Notes under the pieces: generated by a model | Databases searched by the model: none | Told to the model about the DNA's origin: nothing | Seen by the model: the letters and a program-made list of their open reading frames with translations, nothing else | Origin: Achromobacter denitrificans NBRC 15125 | GTDB lineage: Bacteria; Pseudomonadota; Gammaproteobacteria; Burkholderiales; Burkholderiaceae_B | Direction of reading: 5' to 3' | NCBI RefSeq assembly: GCF_001571365.1 | Contig: NZ_BCTQ01000041.1 | Span: forward strand, 1 to 58,295 | DNA length: 58,295 bases | Made by a program: the position numbers and the translations under genes | Part shown: piece by piece, positions 20,463-34,346 of the stretch | How the letters are laid out: each line of letters begins with the position of its first letter | Position numbering within the stretch: the stretch's first letter is position 1

Positions 20463-21140
20463 ATGACCATCAATTTGGCGCCGATGCAGCGGGAAAACAT
20501 GACCGCCCGCATCTATCGTGAAATCAAGCAGAAAATCATGATGGGCGAGCTGCGACCGGGCGACACCATCACACTGCGCTCGATCACCGACACGCTGGGC
20601 GTGAGCCAGACGCCGGTGCGCGAAGCCCTGCTGCAACTGGTGTCGGAACGCGCCCTGGCGCTCAGCCCGGGCAAGTCGGTCAAGGTGCCCGAGCTCACCG
20701 TGGCGCAGCTGCAGGAATTGCGCAGCATCCGGCTGGAGCTGGAATGTTTCGCGGCGCGCCGCGCGGTGCCGCACGCCACGCCGGCGCTGATCGCCGAGCT
20801 GCGGCGCATCCACGCCAGCCTGATGGACAGCCGCCGGCAGCAGCTGATGGCGCCGGTGCTGGCGCGCAACTTCGACTTCCACTTCGCGCTCTACTCGGCC
20901 GCGCAGATGCCGCATCTGCTATCGATGATCGAGAACCTGTGGGTGCAGACGGCCTCGTACCTGTCCTACCTCTACACCCCGCCCTTCCCCGTGCTGCCCA
21001 ATGGGCACCCGCACGAGGGCATCATCGCGGCGCTGGAAGCCGGCGATACCGAAGCGGTGGTGCGCGAAATCCGCCGCGACATCGAAGGCCATGGCGAATT
21101 CCTGATCCGCTACCTCACTGAACACGGCCTGGTGAAGTAA
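20463..21140 (+). CDS. GntR-family transcriptional regulator, FCD (FadR-like) subfamily
   Basis: A 225-residue regulator: an N-terminal winged helix (IYREIKQKIMMGELRPGDTI, then DTLGVSQTPVREALLQLVSE) followed by an all-helical FCD ligand domain with the metal/ligand His-type residues in NFDFHFALYSAA and the HEGIIAALEAGD helix. FCD regulators commonly repress catabolic operons and are released by the pathway substrate, usually an organic acid. It is divergent from the nine-gene operon and likely binds the two AT-rich sites between them. A TAGAAT hexamer at 20398-20403 may be its own -10. Confidence 0.92.
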   Translation: MTINLAPMQRENMTARIYREIKQKIMMGELRPGDTITLRSITDTLGVSQTPVREALLQLVSERALALSPGKSVKVPELTVAQLQELRSIRLELECFAARRAVPHATPALIAELRRIHASLMDSRRQQLMAPVLARNFDFHFALYSAAQMPHLLSMIENLWVQTASYLSYLYTPPFPVLPNGHPHEGIIAALEAGDTEAVVREIRRDIEGHGEFLIRYLTEHGLVK

Positions 21141-21144
21141 CGCC

Positions 21145-21984
21145 TCAGGCGGGCGCCTCGGGCTGGGCGCCCGCCCCCAGCAGCATTACCAGCTTCAGGT
21201 CCGGATGCGTCGCCAGCCGGAAGGTGATCTGCTGGTAGGCCAGCTTGCCGCGCAGCGGATGCTGGAATTCGCGCAGGCCGCCTTCGCGCTCGACCACCGC
21301 ATGGCGGGTCCACCAGTGCGCGAACACCGCGCTCTGCCTGCCCAGGCTGTCCAGCAGCGCCAGCACCGCCGGCTCGTCCAGGTGGGCGCCGGCGTCGGCC
21401 CGGAATTCCGCCACCACGCGGCGGGCGCGCTGGTCCCAGTCCACCACCAGTTCGCGCGCGGCGGGATCCAGGAAGATGTAGCGCAGCAGGTTGGGTTCGG
21501 CGTCCCGCCGGGGCCAGTCGTCGAACAGGTCGCGCAGCGGCTCGTTGTAGGCCAGCACGTTCCAGGCGCGGTCCAGCACGTAGGCCGGCGCGTTGATGGC
21601 GTTCACGCATTCCTGCAAGGGTCCCGGCACGCCGCCGCCGTCGTCGCGGGCATGCTGCGGATCGGCGCAGTCGGCCAGGTCGAACAGGTAGGCGCGCTCG
21701 GCGCGGGCCAGTTGCAGCACGCCCGCGATCCGCGACCAGACCGACGGCGATACCGAAACCTCGCGCCCCTGTTCGATCCAGGTGTACCAGGTCACGCTGA
21801 TGCCGCACAGCTGCGCCACCTCTTCGCGCCGCAGGCCGGGAGTGCGGCGGCGCATGCCTTCGGGCAGGCCCGCCATCTGGGGCGTGATGCGCGACCGGGC
21901 GCTGCGCACGAATTCGCCCAGCGCCTGGCGGCGCACGCGGGAACCTTCATGGCCGGCGGCGCCGGACTGGGGGGAAGTAGTCAT
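21145..21984 (-). CDS. XRE-family regulator with MmyB-like ligand-binding domain
   Basis: A 279-residue protein with an N-terminal XRE/Cro-type helix-turn-helix (TPGLRREEVAQLCGISVTWY, then WIEQGREVSVSPSV) and a C-terminal MmyB-type domain (APAYVLDRAWNVLAYNEP, then FRLATHPDLKLVMLLGAG). MmyB/MltR-like proteins are known as regulators of neighbouring enzyme genes, and some bind fatty acids in a PAS-like pocket. It stops 4 bases from the convergent gntR gene and faces a methyltransferase gene across 115 bases that include a pseudo-palindromic GTATAGCGG...CCTATC region at 22013-22030. The ATG at 21984 lacks a strong ribosome-binding site. Confidence 0.85.
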   Translation of the reverse strand: MTTSPQSGAAGHEGSRVRRQALGEFVRSARSRITPQMAGLPEGMRRRTPGLRREEVAQLCGISVTWYTWIEQGREVSVSPSVWSRIAGVLQLARAERAYLFDLADCADPQHARDDGGGVPGPLQECVNAINAPAYVLDRAWNVLAYNEPLRDLFDDWPRRDAEPNLLRYIFLDPAARELVVDWDQRARRVVAEFRADAGAHLDEPAVLALLDSLGRQSAVFAHWWTRHAVVEREGGLREFQHPLRGKLAYQQITFRLATHPDLKLVMLLGAGAQPEAPA

Positions 21985-22099
21985 ACCAGGATCAGCAATG
22001 GGCTTGTACGTGTATAGCGGCCCGCCTATCTTAGCGCCTGAGCCGCCCGTTCCGTGACGGCCCGCCGATATTTCCGCCTCCAGCAACCCAAGGATTCCC

Positions 22100-22870
22100 A
22101 TGACTTCCCGCACCCACGACGACGCCGTCGACCGCCAGTTCAGCCCCCGCGCCGCCGCCTACCTGACCAGCGCCGTCCACGCCCAGGGCGAGGACCTGCT
22201 GCAGATGGCCGGCATCGCCGGCCAGCATCCCGGCGCCCGCCTGCTGGACCTGGGTTGCGGCGGCGGCCACGTGAGCTTTCACGTCGCGCCCCAGGTCGGG
22301 CACGTCACCGCCTACGACCTGTCGCAGCAGATGCTGGACGTGGTCGCGGGCGAAGCCGCCAAGCGCGGGCTGACCAATCTGGTCACCTGTCAGGGCAAGG
22401 CCGAGTACCTGCCGTTCGGCGACGGCGAGTTCGACCTGGTGATGTCGCGCTACTCCACCCACCACTGGCAGGATGCCGGGCGCGGGCTGCGCGAAGCGTT
22501 CCGCGTGCTCAAGCCCGGCGGCATCGCGGTGTTCGCCGACGTGGTCTCGCCCGGCGAGCCGCTGCTGGACACCTGGCTGCAGACGATCGAGGTGCTGCGC
22601 GACACCTCGCACGTGCGCGATTACTCGGTGGCGGAATGGACCCGGATGCTGACCGAGGCCGGCTTCACCCTGCAGGGCCTGGCCCCGCGCCGCCTGCCCC
22701 TGGAATTCCAGTCCTGGGTGACGCGCATGCGCACGCCGGACACGCTGGTGGCCGCGCTGCGCCATATGTTCGGCATCGCCCCGGACGTGGTGCGCGCGCA
22801 CTTCGAAGTGCGCGAGGACGCGTCCTTCACCAGCGACACCGCCACCATCGTGGTGAGGAAGCCGGGCTGA
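22100..22870 (+). CDS. Class I SAM-dependent methyltransferase
   Basis: A 256-residue methyltransferase of the UbiE/Methyltransf_11 type. Motif I is [17 protein letters not shown], the acidic ribose-binding residue is in [11 protein letters not shown], and later motifs are [13 protein letters not shown] and [14 protein letters not shown]. The substrate is unknown; such small methyltransferases act on quinones, lipids or small molecules. Its divergent pairing with the MmyB-type regulator suggests that the regulator controls it. Confidence 0.88.
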   Translation: MTSRTHDDAVDRQFSPRAAAYLTSAVHAQGEDLLQMAGIAGQHPGARLLDLGCGGGHVSFHVAPQVGHVTAYDLSQQMLDVVAGEAAKRGLTNLVTCQGKAEYLPFGDGEFDLVMSRYSTHHWQDAGRGLREAFRVLKPGGIAVFADVVSPGEPLLDTWLQTIEVLRDTSHVRDYSVAEWTRMLTEAGFTLQGLAPRRLPLEFQSWVTRMRTPDTLVAALRHMFGIAPDVVRAHFEVREDASFTSDTATIVVRKPG

Positions 22871-22894
22871 TTTCCGCGTGCCGGCGCGCCGCGC

Positions 22895-22924
22895 TCGACA
22901 GCGGCCGCGCCGACCTTGTATAGA
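22895..22924 (+). promoter_or_regulatory. Candidate promoter of the amidase gene
   Basis: TCGACA (22895-22900, five of six matches to TTGACA), an 18-base spacer and TATAGA (22919-22924) lie 38 bases before the amidase start codon. The -10 overlaps a GTAT-AG-ATAC inverted repeat. This suggests the amidase is transcribed separately from the methyltransferase. Confidence 0.4.
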
Positions 22925-22961
22925 TACGGGTGATCCACGAACCGTACAACGAGGAAGCGCC

Positions 22962-24425
22962 ATGTCCGACCCGTCACTATCGCCGCGCCACGCATCGCCC
23001 GCGGCGCTGACCGCCGCGCAGGCGGCCGCCCTGATCCGCCAGGGCGGCCTCACCAGCGTCGCGCTGACCCAGGCCTGCCTGGACCGCATCGCCGCCCGCG
23101 AGGACCTCAACGCCTTCATCGCCGTCGACCGCGACGGCGCGCTGGCCCAGGCGGCCGCCAGCGACGCCGCGCGCGGCCAGCCCGGCCGGACCGCGGGGCC
23201 GCTGGACGGCGTGCCCATCGCCATCAAGGACAACATCCACGTCGCCGGCCTGCCCAACACGGCGGGCACGCCCGCCCTGAGGCACTTCCGTCCGGCCGAG
23301 GACGCGCCCATCGTGCGGCGCCTGCGCGAGGCCGGGGCGGTGATCCTGGGCAAGACCCATATGCACGAACTGGCGTTCGGCGTGTCGGGCTACAACACCG
23401 CGTTTCCCGGCGCGAACAGCGTGGGCACGCGCAATGCCTACGATGCCAGCCTGATCGCCGGCGGCTCGTCCTCGGGCAGCGGCGCGGCCGTGGGCGCCCG
23501 CATGGCGCCGGCCGCATTGGGCACCGACACGGGCGCCTCGGTGCGCCTGCCGGCCGCGCTGAACGGCGCCGTCGGCTTCCGGCCCTCGGTCGGACGCTAC
23601 GACGGCACGGGCATCACGCCCATCTCGCACACCCGCGACACGCCCGGGCCGATCGCCAACAGCATGGAGGACATCGTGCTGCTGGACGCGGTGCTGACGG
23701 GCGAGGCCGAGCCGCTGCCGCCCCTGCCCGCGGCCGGCCTGCGGCTGGGTGTGCACGACTACTTCTGGAAGGGCCTGGACCCGCAGGTGCGGGCAGTCAT
23801 GGACGCGGCCCTGGCCAGGCTGCGCGCAGCTGGCGTGCAGCTGGTGGAACTGGACATGCCCGGCCTGGAAGCCAGCAACGCCGCGGTCGGCATGCCGGTC
23901 TGCCTGTACGAACAGAAGACGGACCTGGCGGACTATCTCGCGCGCCACCATGCCGGCGTCGACGTCGAGCAGGTCGTCGCGCAGATTTCCAGCCCCGACG
24001 TGAAGGCGATTTTCGAGGGCCTCATCATGCCCGGCGTGCTGCCCACGCCTTCCGGCGAACTGCTGCCGCTGCAGCCGCTGTACGAGCGCGCCATGGCGGT
24101 GCACCGCGGGGAACTGATCGAGGTCTACCGCCGCGCGTTCCAGGAACATGCCTTGGACGGCCTGCTGTTTCCCACCTCGCCGGTCCTGCCCATGGCGGCC
24201 GAGCCGGATGCCAGCAGCCTGGAGAACTTCAGCCGGCTGGCGCGCAACGTCGACCCGGGCAGCAACGCCGGCCTGCCCGGCCTGAGCGTGCCCGCGGGCC
24301 TGTCGGCGGGAGGCCTGCCGGTCGGGCTGGAAATCGACGGACTGCCCGGCGAGGACCGCAAGATCCTGGCCATCGGCCTGGCCCTGGAAGCCGTGCTGGG
24401 CCGCCTGCCGGGCCCGCCGCGCTAG
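22962..24425 (+). CDS. Amidase-signature hydrolase (indoleacetamide/mandelamide hydrolase-like)
   Basis: A 487-residue amidase-signature enzyme that hydrolyses an amide to a carboxylic acid and ammonia. The Ser-cisSer-Lys triad can be placed: Lys in [10 protein letters not shown], the cis-Ser in [13 protein letters not shown], and the nucleophilic Ser in [14 protein letters not shown]. Ala in place of the second Gly of GTDTGGS, plus RLPAALNG, resembles mandelamide and indoleacetamide hydrolases more than GatA. The ATG at 22962 follows GAGGAAG. No signal peptide. The natural amide is unknown. A strong terminator follows. Confidence 0.88.
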   Translation: MSDPSLSPRHASPAALTAAQAAALIRQGGLTSVALTQACLDRIAAREDLNAFIAVDRDGALAQAAASDAARGQPGRTAGPLDGVPIAIKDNIHVAGLPNTAGTPALRHFRPAEDAPIVRRLREAGAVILGKTHMHELAFGVSGYNTAFPGANSVGTRNAYDASLIAGGSSSGSGAAVGARMAPAALGTDTGASVRLPAALNGAVGFRPSVGRYDGTGITPISHTRDTPGPIANSMEDIVLLDAVLTGEAEPLPPLPAAGLRLGVHDYFWKGLDPQVRAVMDAALARLRAAGVQLVELDMPGLEASNAAVGMPVCLYEQKTDLADYLARHHAGVDVEQVVAQISSPDVKAIFEGLIMPGVLPTPSGELLPLQPLYERAMAVHRGELIEVYRRAFQEHALDGLLFPTSPVLPMAAEPDASSLENFSRLARNVDPGSNAGLPGLSVPAGLSAGGLPVGLEIDGLPGEDRKILAIGLALEAVLGRLPGPPR

Positions 24426-24480
24426 GGCCGCGCGAGACGGCTTGCAGCGCGCGCGGGCGCCAAACCGTCCCGCCTATGCG

Positions 24481-24508
24481 AAAGCCGGCCCGAAGGCCGG
24501 CTTTTCTT
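24481..24508 (+). terminator. Terminator between amidase and metH
   Basis: A perfect 10-bp stem (AAAGCCGGCC / GGCCGGCTTT) with a CGAA loop is followed on the plus strand by TTCTTGCTTT. It lies 55 bases after the amidase stop and 15 bases beyond the metH stop on the other strand, so it probably serves both genes, better in the plus direction. Confidence 0.75.
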
Positions 24509-24522
24509 GCTTTCCGCGCCGA

Positions 24523-28296
<3,774 letters not shown>

Positions 28297-28428
28297 GGGC
28301 AGGTCCGGAGGGAGTTGGCAACGGCGGCGCTGTGTGGCTAAAAAGCGAAAAACGCCGAAAAAACAAGCCCTGATCGTAACAAAATGGGCTAACTCCCGCC
28401 TCCTGGTGATACAGTTTCGGCCCCGAAC
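28297..28428 (-). other. Non-coding leader region of metH
   Basis: No gene seen. The stretch holds the presumed metH promoter and mRNA leader. Read on the minus strand it contains a T-rich run (28338-28366) of three similar blocks separated by CGGCG and CGC. No SAM or cobalamin riboswitch was recognised on this strand. Together with the riboswitch and its downstream platform it fills the 441 bases between metH and the TonB-receptor gene. Confidence 0.4.
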
Positions 28429-28625
28429 CGGTGCTTTCGGCGCATTGCGCATGCAAGAACGCAACACTTGCAGGCCGCGTGCGAAAGGTAAACGGGAAAC
28501 AGGAAGATGTCCGCAGGACGGCAGGGCCCCACAAGGCGCCCCCTCCCGGCTCCAGCCTGTGCTGCCCCCGCAACGGTCCCCATGCGCGCGACGCGCCCAT
28601 GGCAGCCCGATACCGGCCAGTTCGA
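28429..28625 (+). promoter_or_regulatory. Cobalamin riboswitch (adenosylcobalamin aptamer)
   Basis: The conserved elements of the B12 element appear in order and at normal spacing: GGTGC (28430), AAACGGGAAACAGG (28490-28503), the core GCTGCCCCCGCAACGGT (28561-28577) and the closing AGCCCGATACCGGCCAG (28604-28620). Bases 28626-28737 form the expression platform. There GAGGAC and GTCCTC (28677-28688) can form a hairpin, and the same CCTC could instead pair with the GAGG (28725-28728) that serves as the ribosome-binding site of the receptor gene. High cobalamin would be expected to turn the operon off, probably at translation. The mechanism is inferred. Confidence 0.92.
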
Positions 28626-28737
28626 TCGCCAGGAAGTCCATGCATTGCCGCCAGGCCCTCACCGGCCCGCCGCGGCGAGGACGTCCTCTCCATCGTGCAT
28701 GGCCTGCGGGGTCGCGGGTCGTATCGAGGTTACGTAG

Positions 28738-30783
28738 ATGAAAACCCGCTCCATCCGGCGCTATGCCGGCGCCCTGCTCTGTTCCGCCCCGGCCATCGCC
28801 GCCGCCCAGCAAGCTGCCTCCCCCGCTCCCCAGCTCGACGCCGTCACCGTCACCGCCCAGCGCGTGCCCACCGACGGCCGCACGCTGCCGGTGTCCATCT
28901 CGGTCATTACCGCCGAGGACATCGCCGCGGCTAGCGCCCGCACCATGCAGGACCTGCTGTCGACCCAGGCCGGCATCCACCTGATCAATACCAGCAGCTC
29001 CAGCGACAACTCCATCGTCGACCTGCGCGGCTTCGGCATCACCGGCGCCAGCAACACGCTGATCCTGATCGACGGGGTCAAGCAGAACACCAACGACCTG
29101 TCGGCGCCCAGCCTGGGCGTGGTGCCGCTGGACCAGGTCGAACGCATCGAAATCGTGCGCGGCAGCGGCTCGGTGCAATACGGCGGCGGCACCACCGGCG
29201 GCGTGATCAACATCATCACGCGCTCCGATTTCTCGAAGGAACCGGTCAGCGCCCGCGCCACCGCCACCTTCGGCAGCTACGGCCTGCGCCAGTACGACGC
29301 CGCCGTGGCCATGAACAATGAAAAGGTCGGCGTCGACGCCTACATGCAGTCCCTGCACAGCGACGGCTACCGCGACCACAGCGGCGAGCGCCGCGAAGGC
29401 GGCGGCGGCGGCATCACCTTCCGCCACGACGACGGCTCCATCCGCCTGTACGGCCGCACCACGACGCAGAAACTGGAACTGCCCGGCCCGCGCTCGATCA
29501 ACCCGACCACCGGCGTGAACGAGTACCAGGACGATCCGCGCGGCTCCAAGAACGACGTCGACTACGTCAAGACCACCACCACCACCTTCGGCCTGCAACT
29601 GGAGCAGGCGATCGGCGCCGGCACCCTGTACGCCGACCTGTCGACCCGCGAAAAGAAGCTGAACGGCCTGTCCTACGACGGCTTCGGCGACACCCTGCGC
29701 GACCAGAAGCTGGAAGAGAACATCGCCAGCGTTCGCTACCGCCTGCCGATCAGCGGCGGCCACAGCCTCGTCTTCGGGGCCGACGGCCAGGAAGCCAAGA
29801 CCACCGCCAACCAGAATGCCTACTACGACTTCCAGCCGTCGAAGTGGCAATCGCGCCAGCACCAGTACGGCCTGTTCGCCGAAGGCCAGGTCCGCGCCAC
29901 CGACAGCACCTACGTGACGGCCGGCGTGCGCCGCCAGTACGCGTCCGACGACCTGGACGTGATTTCCGGCTCGGGCACCGCCTCCGACCGCAGCAACCAC
30001 CTGACCGCCTGGCAGCTGGGCGTGCGCCAGGACCTGCCCTCCGGCTTCGGCGTGTACGGGAAGGTCGGCCGCAGCTTCCGCCTGCCCAACGCCGACGAAC
30101 TGTTGTCGGTGCAGACGCCGCTGGCCCCGCAGACTTCCACCGACAAGGAAATCGGCGTGACCTGGCAATCGGCCAGCAGCAGCGCCCGCCTGTCGTACTT
30201 CCGCTATGACCTGACCAACGAGATCCAGTACAACCCGCTGGCCGACGGCATGTGGGGCCCCGGCACCGGCGCCAATACCAACCTGGACCCGACCCGCCGC
30301 CAAGGCATCGAACTGGAAGGCCACACCGCGGTTTCCAGCAGCGTGTCGCTGGACGCGAACCTGACCTGGATGGAAGCGCAATTCCGCTCCGGCACCTACG
30401 CCGGCGTGGATCTGGCCGGCAAGACCGTGCCGCTGGCGCCCAAGTGGCTGGCGAACGCCGGCGTGACCTGGCGCCCCACCGACGCGTTCCTGTGGAACGT
30501 AACGGCGCAGTACGTGGGCAAGTCGCGCATGGACAACGACCAGGCCAACCAGTTCGCCAAGGAACTGGATGCCTACGTGCTGTTCAACACCAAGGTGGCC
30601 TACAAGTTCACCCGCAACATCGAAGGCGCCATCGGCGTGAACAACATCTTCGACCGCCAGTACGCAACCTATGGCATCCGCGGCGGCAACGCGTCGTTCG
30701 AGATGCTGGGCCCCGTCGCCAACTACAGCCTGTACCCCGCGCCGGGCCGCAACTTCTATGCGTCGCTCACGCTGCGCTATTGA
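28738..30783 (+). CDS. TonB-dependent outer-membrane receptor, probable cobalamin importer
   Basis: A 681-residue outer-membrane gated channel. Signal peptide to about residue 23 (cleavage near AAAQQ), a TonB box-like [10 protein letters not shown], the plug domain ([12 protein letters not shown], then [20 protein letters not shown], then [24 protein letters not shown]), and a 22-strand barrel ending in the aromatic LRY typical of barrels. Plug and barrel resemble BtuB and siderophore receptors alike; the cobalamin riboswitch upstream and the BtuF-like gene downstream make vitamin B12 the probable substrate. The ribosome-binding site is GAGG, 9 bases before the ATG. Confidence 0.88.
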   Translation: MKTRSIRRYAGALLCSAPAIAAAQQAASPAPQLDAVTVTAQRVPTDGRTLPVSISVITAEDIAAASARTMQDLLSTQAGIHLINTSSSSDNSIVDLRGFGITGASNTLILIDGVKQNTNDLSAPSLGVVPLDQVERIEIVRGSGSVQYGGGTTGGVINIITRSDFSKEPVSARATATFGSYGLRQYDAAVAMNNEKVGVDAYMQSLHSDGYRDHSGERREGGGGGITFRHDDGSIRLYGRTTTQKLELPGPRSINPTTGVNEYQDDPRGSKNDVDYVKTTTTTFGLQLEQAIGAGTLYADLSTREKKLNGLSYDGFGDTLRDQKLEENIASVRYRLPISGGHSLVFGADGQEAKTTANQNAYYDFQPSKWQSRQHQYGLFAEGQVRATDSTYVTAGVRRQYASDDLDVISGSGTASDRSNHLTAWQLGVRQDLPSGFGVYGKVGRSFRLPNADELLSVQTPLAPQTSTDKEIGVTWQSASSSARLSYFRYDLTNEIQYNPLADGMWGPGTGANTNLDPTRRQGIELEGHTAVSSSVSLDANLTWMEAQFRSGTYAGVDLAGKTVPLAPKWLANAGVTWRPTDAFLWNVTAQYVGKSRMDNDQANQFAKELDAYVLFNTKVAYKFTRNIEGAIGVNNIFDRQYATYGIRGGNASFEMLGPVANYSLYPAPGRNFYASLTLRY

Positions 30784-30836
30784 TGGCGGACATCCGATAT
30801 AGTCGGCGTTCTCCGCTGACCGTATCGGCTTCCGGC

Positions 30837-31754
30837 ATGACACCCGCGCGCGCCCTTCCTCGCATCGCTCCGGGGCTGTTCCTGGCCCTGGGCATGCTGC
30901 TGGCCGCGGGCCCGGCTGCGGCCGAGCCAGCCGCCGGCGCCGGCATCCGGGTCCTGGACGACCGCAACCGCGAAGTGGTCCTGACGGCGCCCGCCCGGCG
31001 CGCCGTCACCCTGGCGCCGCATGCCACCGAGCTCGTCTACGCCGCCGGCGCGGGCGACTACCTCGCCGGCACCATCCGCGGCAGCGACTATCCCCCTGCC
31101 GCCCGCGGCCTGCCGGTCATCGGCGACGGCACCCAGCCCGATCCCGAGCGGGTGGCCGCCGCCCGCCCCGACCTGCTGATCGCCTGGCAGGCCGCCGCCG
31201 CCGAGCCGCTGGTGCGCGTCATGGACAAGCTGGGCGTGCCGGTCTTCTACAGCGATCCGCCCACGCTGGCGGCCATCCCCGGCGCCGTGGAACGCATGGG
31301 CGTCCTGTTCGGCACCGAGCCCCGGGCGCGGGCCGCCGCCCGCGACCTGCGCGCGCGGCTCGACGCCCTGACCTCGCGCTACGCCGGCCGGCGGCCGGTG
31401 CGCGTGTTCGTCCAGGCCGGCCTGGATCCGATCTACACCCTGAACGACTCCAGCATCGTCAGCGACGCCCTGCGCGCCTGCGGCGGCGTCAACGTCTTCG
31501 GCCAGGCTCCAGTGGTGGCGCCGCAGGTCACCCTGGAAAGCGTGCTGGCCGCGCGTCCGGAGGCCGTGCTGGCGGGCGTGAGCCGGCCGGAGGACACGGC
31601 CAGGAACCTCGCCGCCTGGCAGGCGCTGGGCCTGCCCGCCGCCCGCCAGGGCCATGTGTACGGGATCGACGCGGACGCCCTGTACCGGCCCGGCCCGCGC
31701 CTGCTGGACGCGGCCGAAACCCTTTGCGCCGACCTGGACCGCCTGCGGGGCTGA
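30837..31754 (+). CDS. Periplasmic cobalamin-binding protein (BtuF-like)
   Basis: A 305-residue helical-backbone substrate-binding protein of the BtuF/FepB superfamily (Peripla_BP_2): [54 protein letters not shown] with PDLLIAWQ, ending with [19 protein letters not shown]. The signal peptide beginning at the ATG at 30837 ([19 protein letters not shown]) is textbook-like. A longer start at 30783, in a TGATG overlap with the receptor stop, would couple the two genes but add an 18-residue preface. It should carry B12 across the periplasm to a BtuCD importer, whose genes are not in the window. Confidence 0.85.
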   Translation: MTPARALPRIAPGLFLALGMLLAAGPAAAEPAAGAGIRVLDDRNREVVLTAPARRAVTLAPHATELVYAAGAGDYLAGTIRGSDYPPAARGLPVIGDGTQPDPERVAAARPDLLIAWQAAAAEPLVRVMDKLGVPVFYSDPPTLAAIPGAVERMGVLFGTEPRARAAARDLRARLDALTSRYAGRRPVRVFVQAGLDPIYTLNDSSIVSDALRACGGVNVFGQAPVVAPQVTLESVLAARPEAVLAGVSRPEDTARNLAAWQALGLPAARQGHVYGIDADALYRPGPRLLDAAETLCADLDRLRG

Positions 31755-31904
31755 TCCCGCCGCCATGCCGCCATCATCAAATAGTGGAACGCGACGTTCC
31801 GACGGACACATCTGCCGATCGGCGTCGTGCTTTATCATTCGTGCAACGATACGCCAGTCCCCGCGGGCCTCGCATCGTGCGCACCCGCCCTTTGAAACAC
31901 CGCC

Positions 31905-32708
31905 ATGACCACTCAAGACACTCTCACTATCGCCGGCCGCGCCTATTCGTCGCGCCTGCTCGTCGGCACCGGCAAGTACAAGGACTTCGAACAGACCCGC
32001 GCGGCGCTGGACGCCAGCGGCACCGAGATCGTCACCGTCGCGATCCGCCGCACCAACATCGGCCAGAACGCCGGCGAGCCGAACCTGCTGGACTACGTCC
32101 CGCCCTCGAAATTCACGCTGCTGCCCAACACCGCCGGCTGCTACAGCGCCGACGACGCCGTGCGCACGCTGCGCCTGGCGCGCGAACTGCTGGACGGCCA
32201 TGACCTGGTCAAGCTCGAAGTGCTGGGCGACCCGCACACCCTGTTCCCCAACATGCCGGAAACGCTGAAAGCCACCAAGACGCTGGTGGACGACGGCTTC
32301 AAGGTCATGGTGTATTGCACCGACGACCCCATCCAGTGCCGCATGCTGGAAGACCTGGGCGCCGTGGCCGTGATGCCGCTGGCCTCGCTGATCGGCTCGG
32401 GCATGGGCATCCTGAACCCCTGGAACCTGCGCCTCATCATCGACCAGGCCCGCGTGCCCATCGTGGTGGACGCCGGCGTGGGCACCGCGTCGGACGCCGC
32501 CATCGCCATGGAACTGGGCTGCGACGCCGTCCTGATGAATACCGCCATCGCCGGCGCGCGCGACCCCATCCTGATGGCCAGCGCCATGAAGAAGGGCGTG
32601 GAAGCCGGCCGCGAGGCCTTCCTGGCCGGCCGCATGCCCAAGAAGCTGTACAGCGGCGCCCCCAGCTCGCCCACCGAAGGCCTCATCACGGCCGGCGCCC
32701 CGAAATGA
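31905..32708 (+). CDS. thiG: Thiazole synthase (ThiG)
   Basis: Makes the thiazole phosphate moiety of thiamine from deoxyxylulose 5-phosphate, dehydroglycine and ThiS thiocarboxylate. The 267-residue TIM barrel has [14 protein letters not shown] at the start, the Schiff-base lysine in [24 protein letters not shown], and phosphate-binding [11 protein letters not shown] and [14 protein letters not shown]. ThiG normally works with ThiS, ThiF/ThiO and ThiH; none of these is adjacent, and the 150 bases upstream hold neither thiS nor a recognisable TPP riboswitch. Its stop overlaps thiD. Confidence 0.96.
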   Translation: MTTQDTLTIAGRAYSSRLLVGTGKYKDFEQTRAALDASGTEIVTVAIRRTNIGQNAGEPNLLDYVPPSKFTLLPNTAGCYSADDAVRTLRLARELLDGHDLVKLEVLGDPHTLFPNMPETLKATKTLVDDGFKVMVYCTDDPIQCRMLEDLGAVAVMPLASLIGSGMGILNPWNLRLIIDQARVPIVVDAGVGTASDAAIAMELGCDAVLMNTAIAGARDPILMASAMKKGVEAGREAFLAGRMPKKLYSGAPSSPTEGLITAGAPK

Positions 32709-33547
32709 GCACCCGCCAGCAGGCCGCCGGCGGCCGTCCCATCCCCAACGCGCTGACCATCGCCGGCGTCGACCCGTCCGGCGGCGCCGGGATCCTGGCC
32801 GACGTGAAGGCCATGAGCGCGCTGGGCGCCTACGGCTGCGCCGTGATCGCCGCGCTGACGGCGCAGAACACCCAAGGCGTCACCGGCATCTCGGCGGTTC
32901 CGCCCGACTTCGTCGGCCAACAGATCGACACGCTGTTCGCGGACGTGCGCATCGACGCCGTCAAGATCGGCATGGTGGGCCAGCATCCGGTGATCCGGGT
33001 GGTGGCCGAAAAGCTGGCCAAGTGGACCCCGGCCCACGTGGTGCTGGACCCGGTCATGGTGGCCAAGAGCGGCGACCTGCTGCTGGAGCGCGACGCCGTG
33101 GGCGCCATGCGCGAGGCCCTGCTGCCGCAGGCCACCCTGCTGACGCCCAACCTGCCCGAGGCCGGCGTGCTGCTGGAGGAACGGCCGGTCGAGACCGTCA
33201 AGGAAATGCGACGCGTGGCCGAACGCCTGCGCAACAAGCTGACGCACGCCGGCGAACGCTGGGTGCTGGTCAAGGGCGGCCACCTGCCCGGCAACGACAC
33301 CATCGACCTGCTGCACGACGGCGACCGGATGATCGAACTGCCCGGCCACCGCATCCCCACGGTCAATACCCACGGCACCGGCTGCACCCTGTCGGCGGCG
33401 CTGGCGGCGCTGCTGCCGCAAATCGGGGACGTACCCGAGGCCGCCCGCCGCGCCAAGGCCTACCTGACCGAGGCCATCCGCCACGCGGAGCGCCTGTCGG
33501 TCGGCTCCGGGCACGGCCCCGTCCACCACTTCCACGCCTGGTGGTAG
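32705..33547 (+). CDS. thiD: Hydroxymethylpyrimidine (phosphate) kinase (ThiD)
   Basis: Phosphorylates HMP and HMP phosphate to HMP diphosphate, the pyrimidine half of thiamine. The 280-residue ribokinase-like protein has [20 protein letters not shown] at the substrate site, [38 protein letters not shown], and the catalytic anion hole [10 protein letters not shown] near the end. The ATG overlaps the thiG stop (ATGA), so the two thiamine genes are coupled. Its C-terminal HHFHAWW is unusual but in line with relatives. Confidence 0.95.
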   Translation: MSTRQQAAGGRPIPNALTIAGVDPSGGAGILADVKAMSALGAYGCAVIAALTAQNTQGVTGISAVPPDFVGQQIDTLFADVRIDAVKIGMVGQHPVIRVVAEKLAKWTPAHVVLDPVMVAKSGDLLLERDAVGAMREALLPQATLLTPNLPEAGVLLEERPVETVKEMRRVAERLRNKLTHAGERWVLVKGGHLPGNDTIDLLHDGDRMIELPGHRIPTVNTHGTGCTLSAALAALLPQIGDVPEAARRAKAYLTEAIRHAERLSVGSGHGPVHHFHAWW

Positions 33548-33648
33548 GCCCGGACGGCGGCTGAAACACCTCTGGTCGGGCCGGGGCGTCACAGTACGCT
33601 ACGAATCGGTACAATGGTCTGTTGATTCCTCTGTTTTCTCTGACCGTC

Positions 33649-34329
33649 ATGAACGCTTCGACCCTGCCCGACGTAGAACAAGCCCGCTTCAACATGGTGG
33701 AACAGCAGATCCGCCCCTGGGATGTTCTGGACGCCAACGTGCTGCAAGCGCTGTTCGATGTGCGCCGCGAACAATTCGTTCCGCCGGCCCTGCGCGCAAT
33801 GGCGTTTTCCGACCTGGAGCTGCCGCTGGAGATCAACGCGGTCAACACGCGCCAGACCATGCTCGCGCCCAAGGTGGAAGCCCGCCTCGCGCAAGAACTG
33901 CTCCTGACCAAGTCCGACTGCGTGCTGGAAATCGGCACCGGCTCCGGCTACCAGGCCGCGCTGCTGGGCTACCTGGCGCAACAGGTCACCTCCGTCGAGA
34001 TCGACAGCCGCCTGGTGACGTTCGCCCAGCAGAACCTGCAGATGAACAACGTCACCAACGTCAAGGTCGAAACGGGCGACGCCCGCAACGGCTGGGGCTC
34101 CACCGAATACGACGCCATCCTCGTCACGGGCTCCGTGCCGACCGTGCCGGACGCGCTGAAGTACCAGCTGCGCGTGGGCGGCCGCCTGGTCGTCGTCGTG
34201 GGCCAAGCCCCCGTCATGACCGCCTGTCGCATCACCCGCACCACCGCGGCCAGCTTCGAAACGGTGAACCTGTTTGAAACCGTCATCAAGCCGCTGCGCG
34301 GCGTCACGGTCTCCCAGTTCAAGTTCTGA
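33649..34329 (+). CDS. Protein-L-isoaspartate O-methyltransferase family protein
   Basis: A 226-residue SAM methyltransferase of the PIMT (Pcm) family: FNMVEQQIRPWDVLDANVL, then motif I VLEIGTGSGYQAALLGYLA, VTSVEIDSRLV, and YDAILVTGSVP. Pcm enzymes methylate isoaspartyl residues to start repair of aged proteins. This type, found next to tolC in Burkholderiales, differs from E. coli Pcm in lacking some substrate-loop residues, so repair activity is likely but not certain. The ATG at 33649 is preferred to an upstream TTG. A TACAAT hexamer (33610-33615) may be its -10. Confidence 0.85.
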   Translation: MNASTLPDVEQARFNMVEQQIRPWDVLDANVLQALFDVRREQFVPPALRAMAFSDLELPLEINAVNTRQTMLAPKVEARLAQELLLTKSDCVLEIGTGSGYQAALLGYLAQQVTSVEIDSRLVTFAQQNLQMNNVTNVKVETGDARNGWGSTEYDAILVTGSVPTVPDALKYQLRVGGRLVVVVGQAPVMTACRITRTTAASFETVNLFETVIKPLRGVTVSQFKF

Positions 34330-34346
34330 TCCCAACCCTGCCGCCC

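Noticed and set aside
28334..28741. Small open frames in the metH-receptor gap
   Set aside because: They run through the cobalamin riboswitch and lack coding character.
30783..30836. Longer N-terminus for the cobalamin-binding protein (TGATG overlap)
   Set aside because: The signal peptide begins naturally at 30837; the overlap start remains possible but adds 18 unlikely residues.
31755..31904. TPP riboswitch before thiG
   Set aside because: The conserved thi-box elements were not found by eye.
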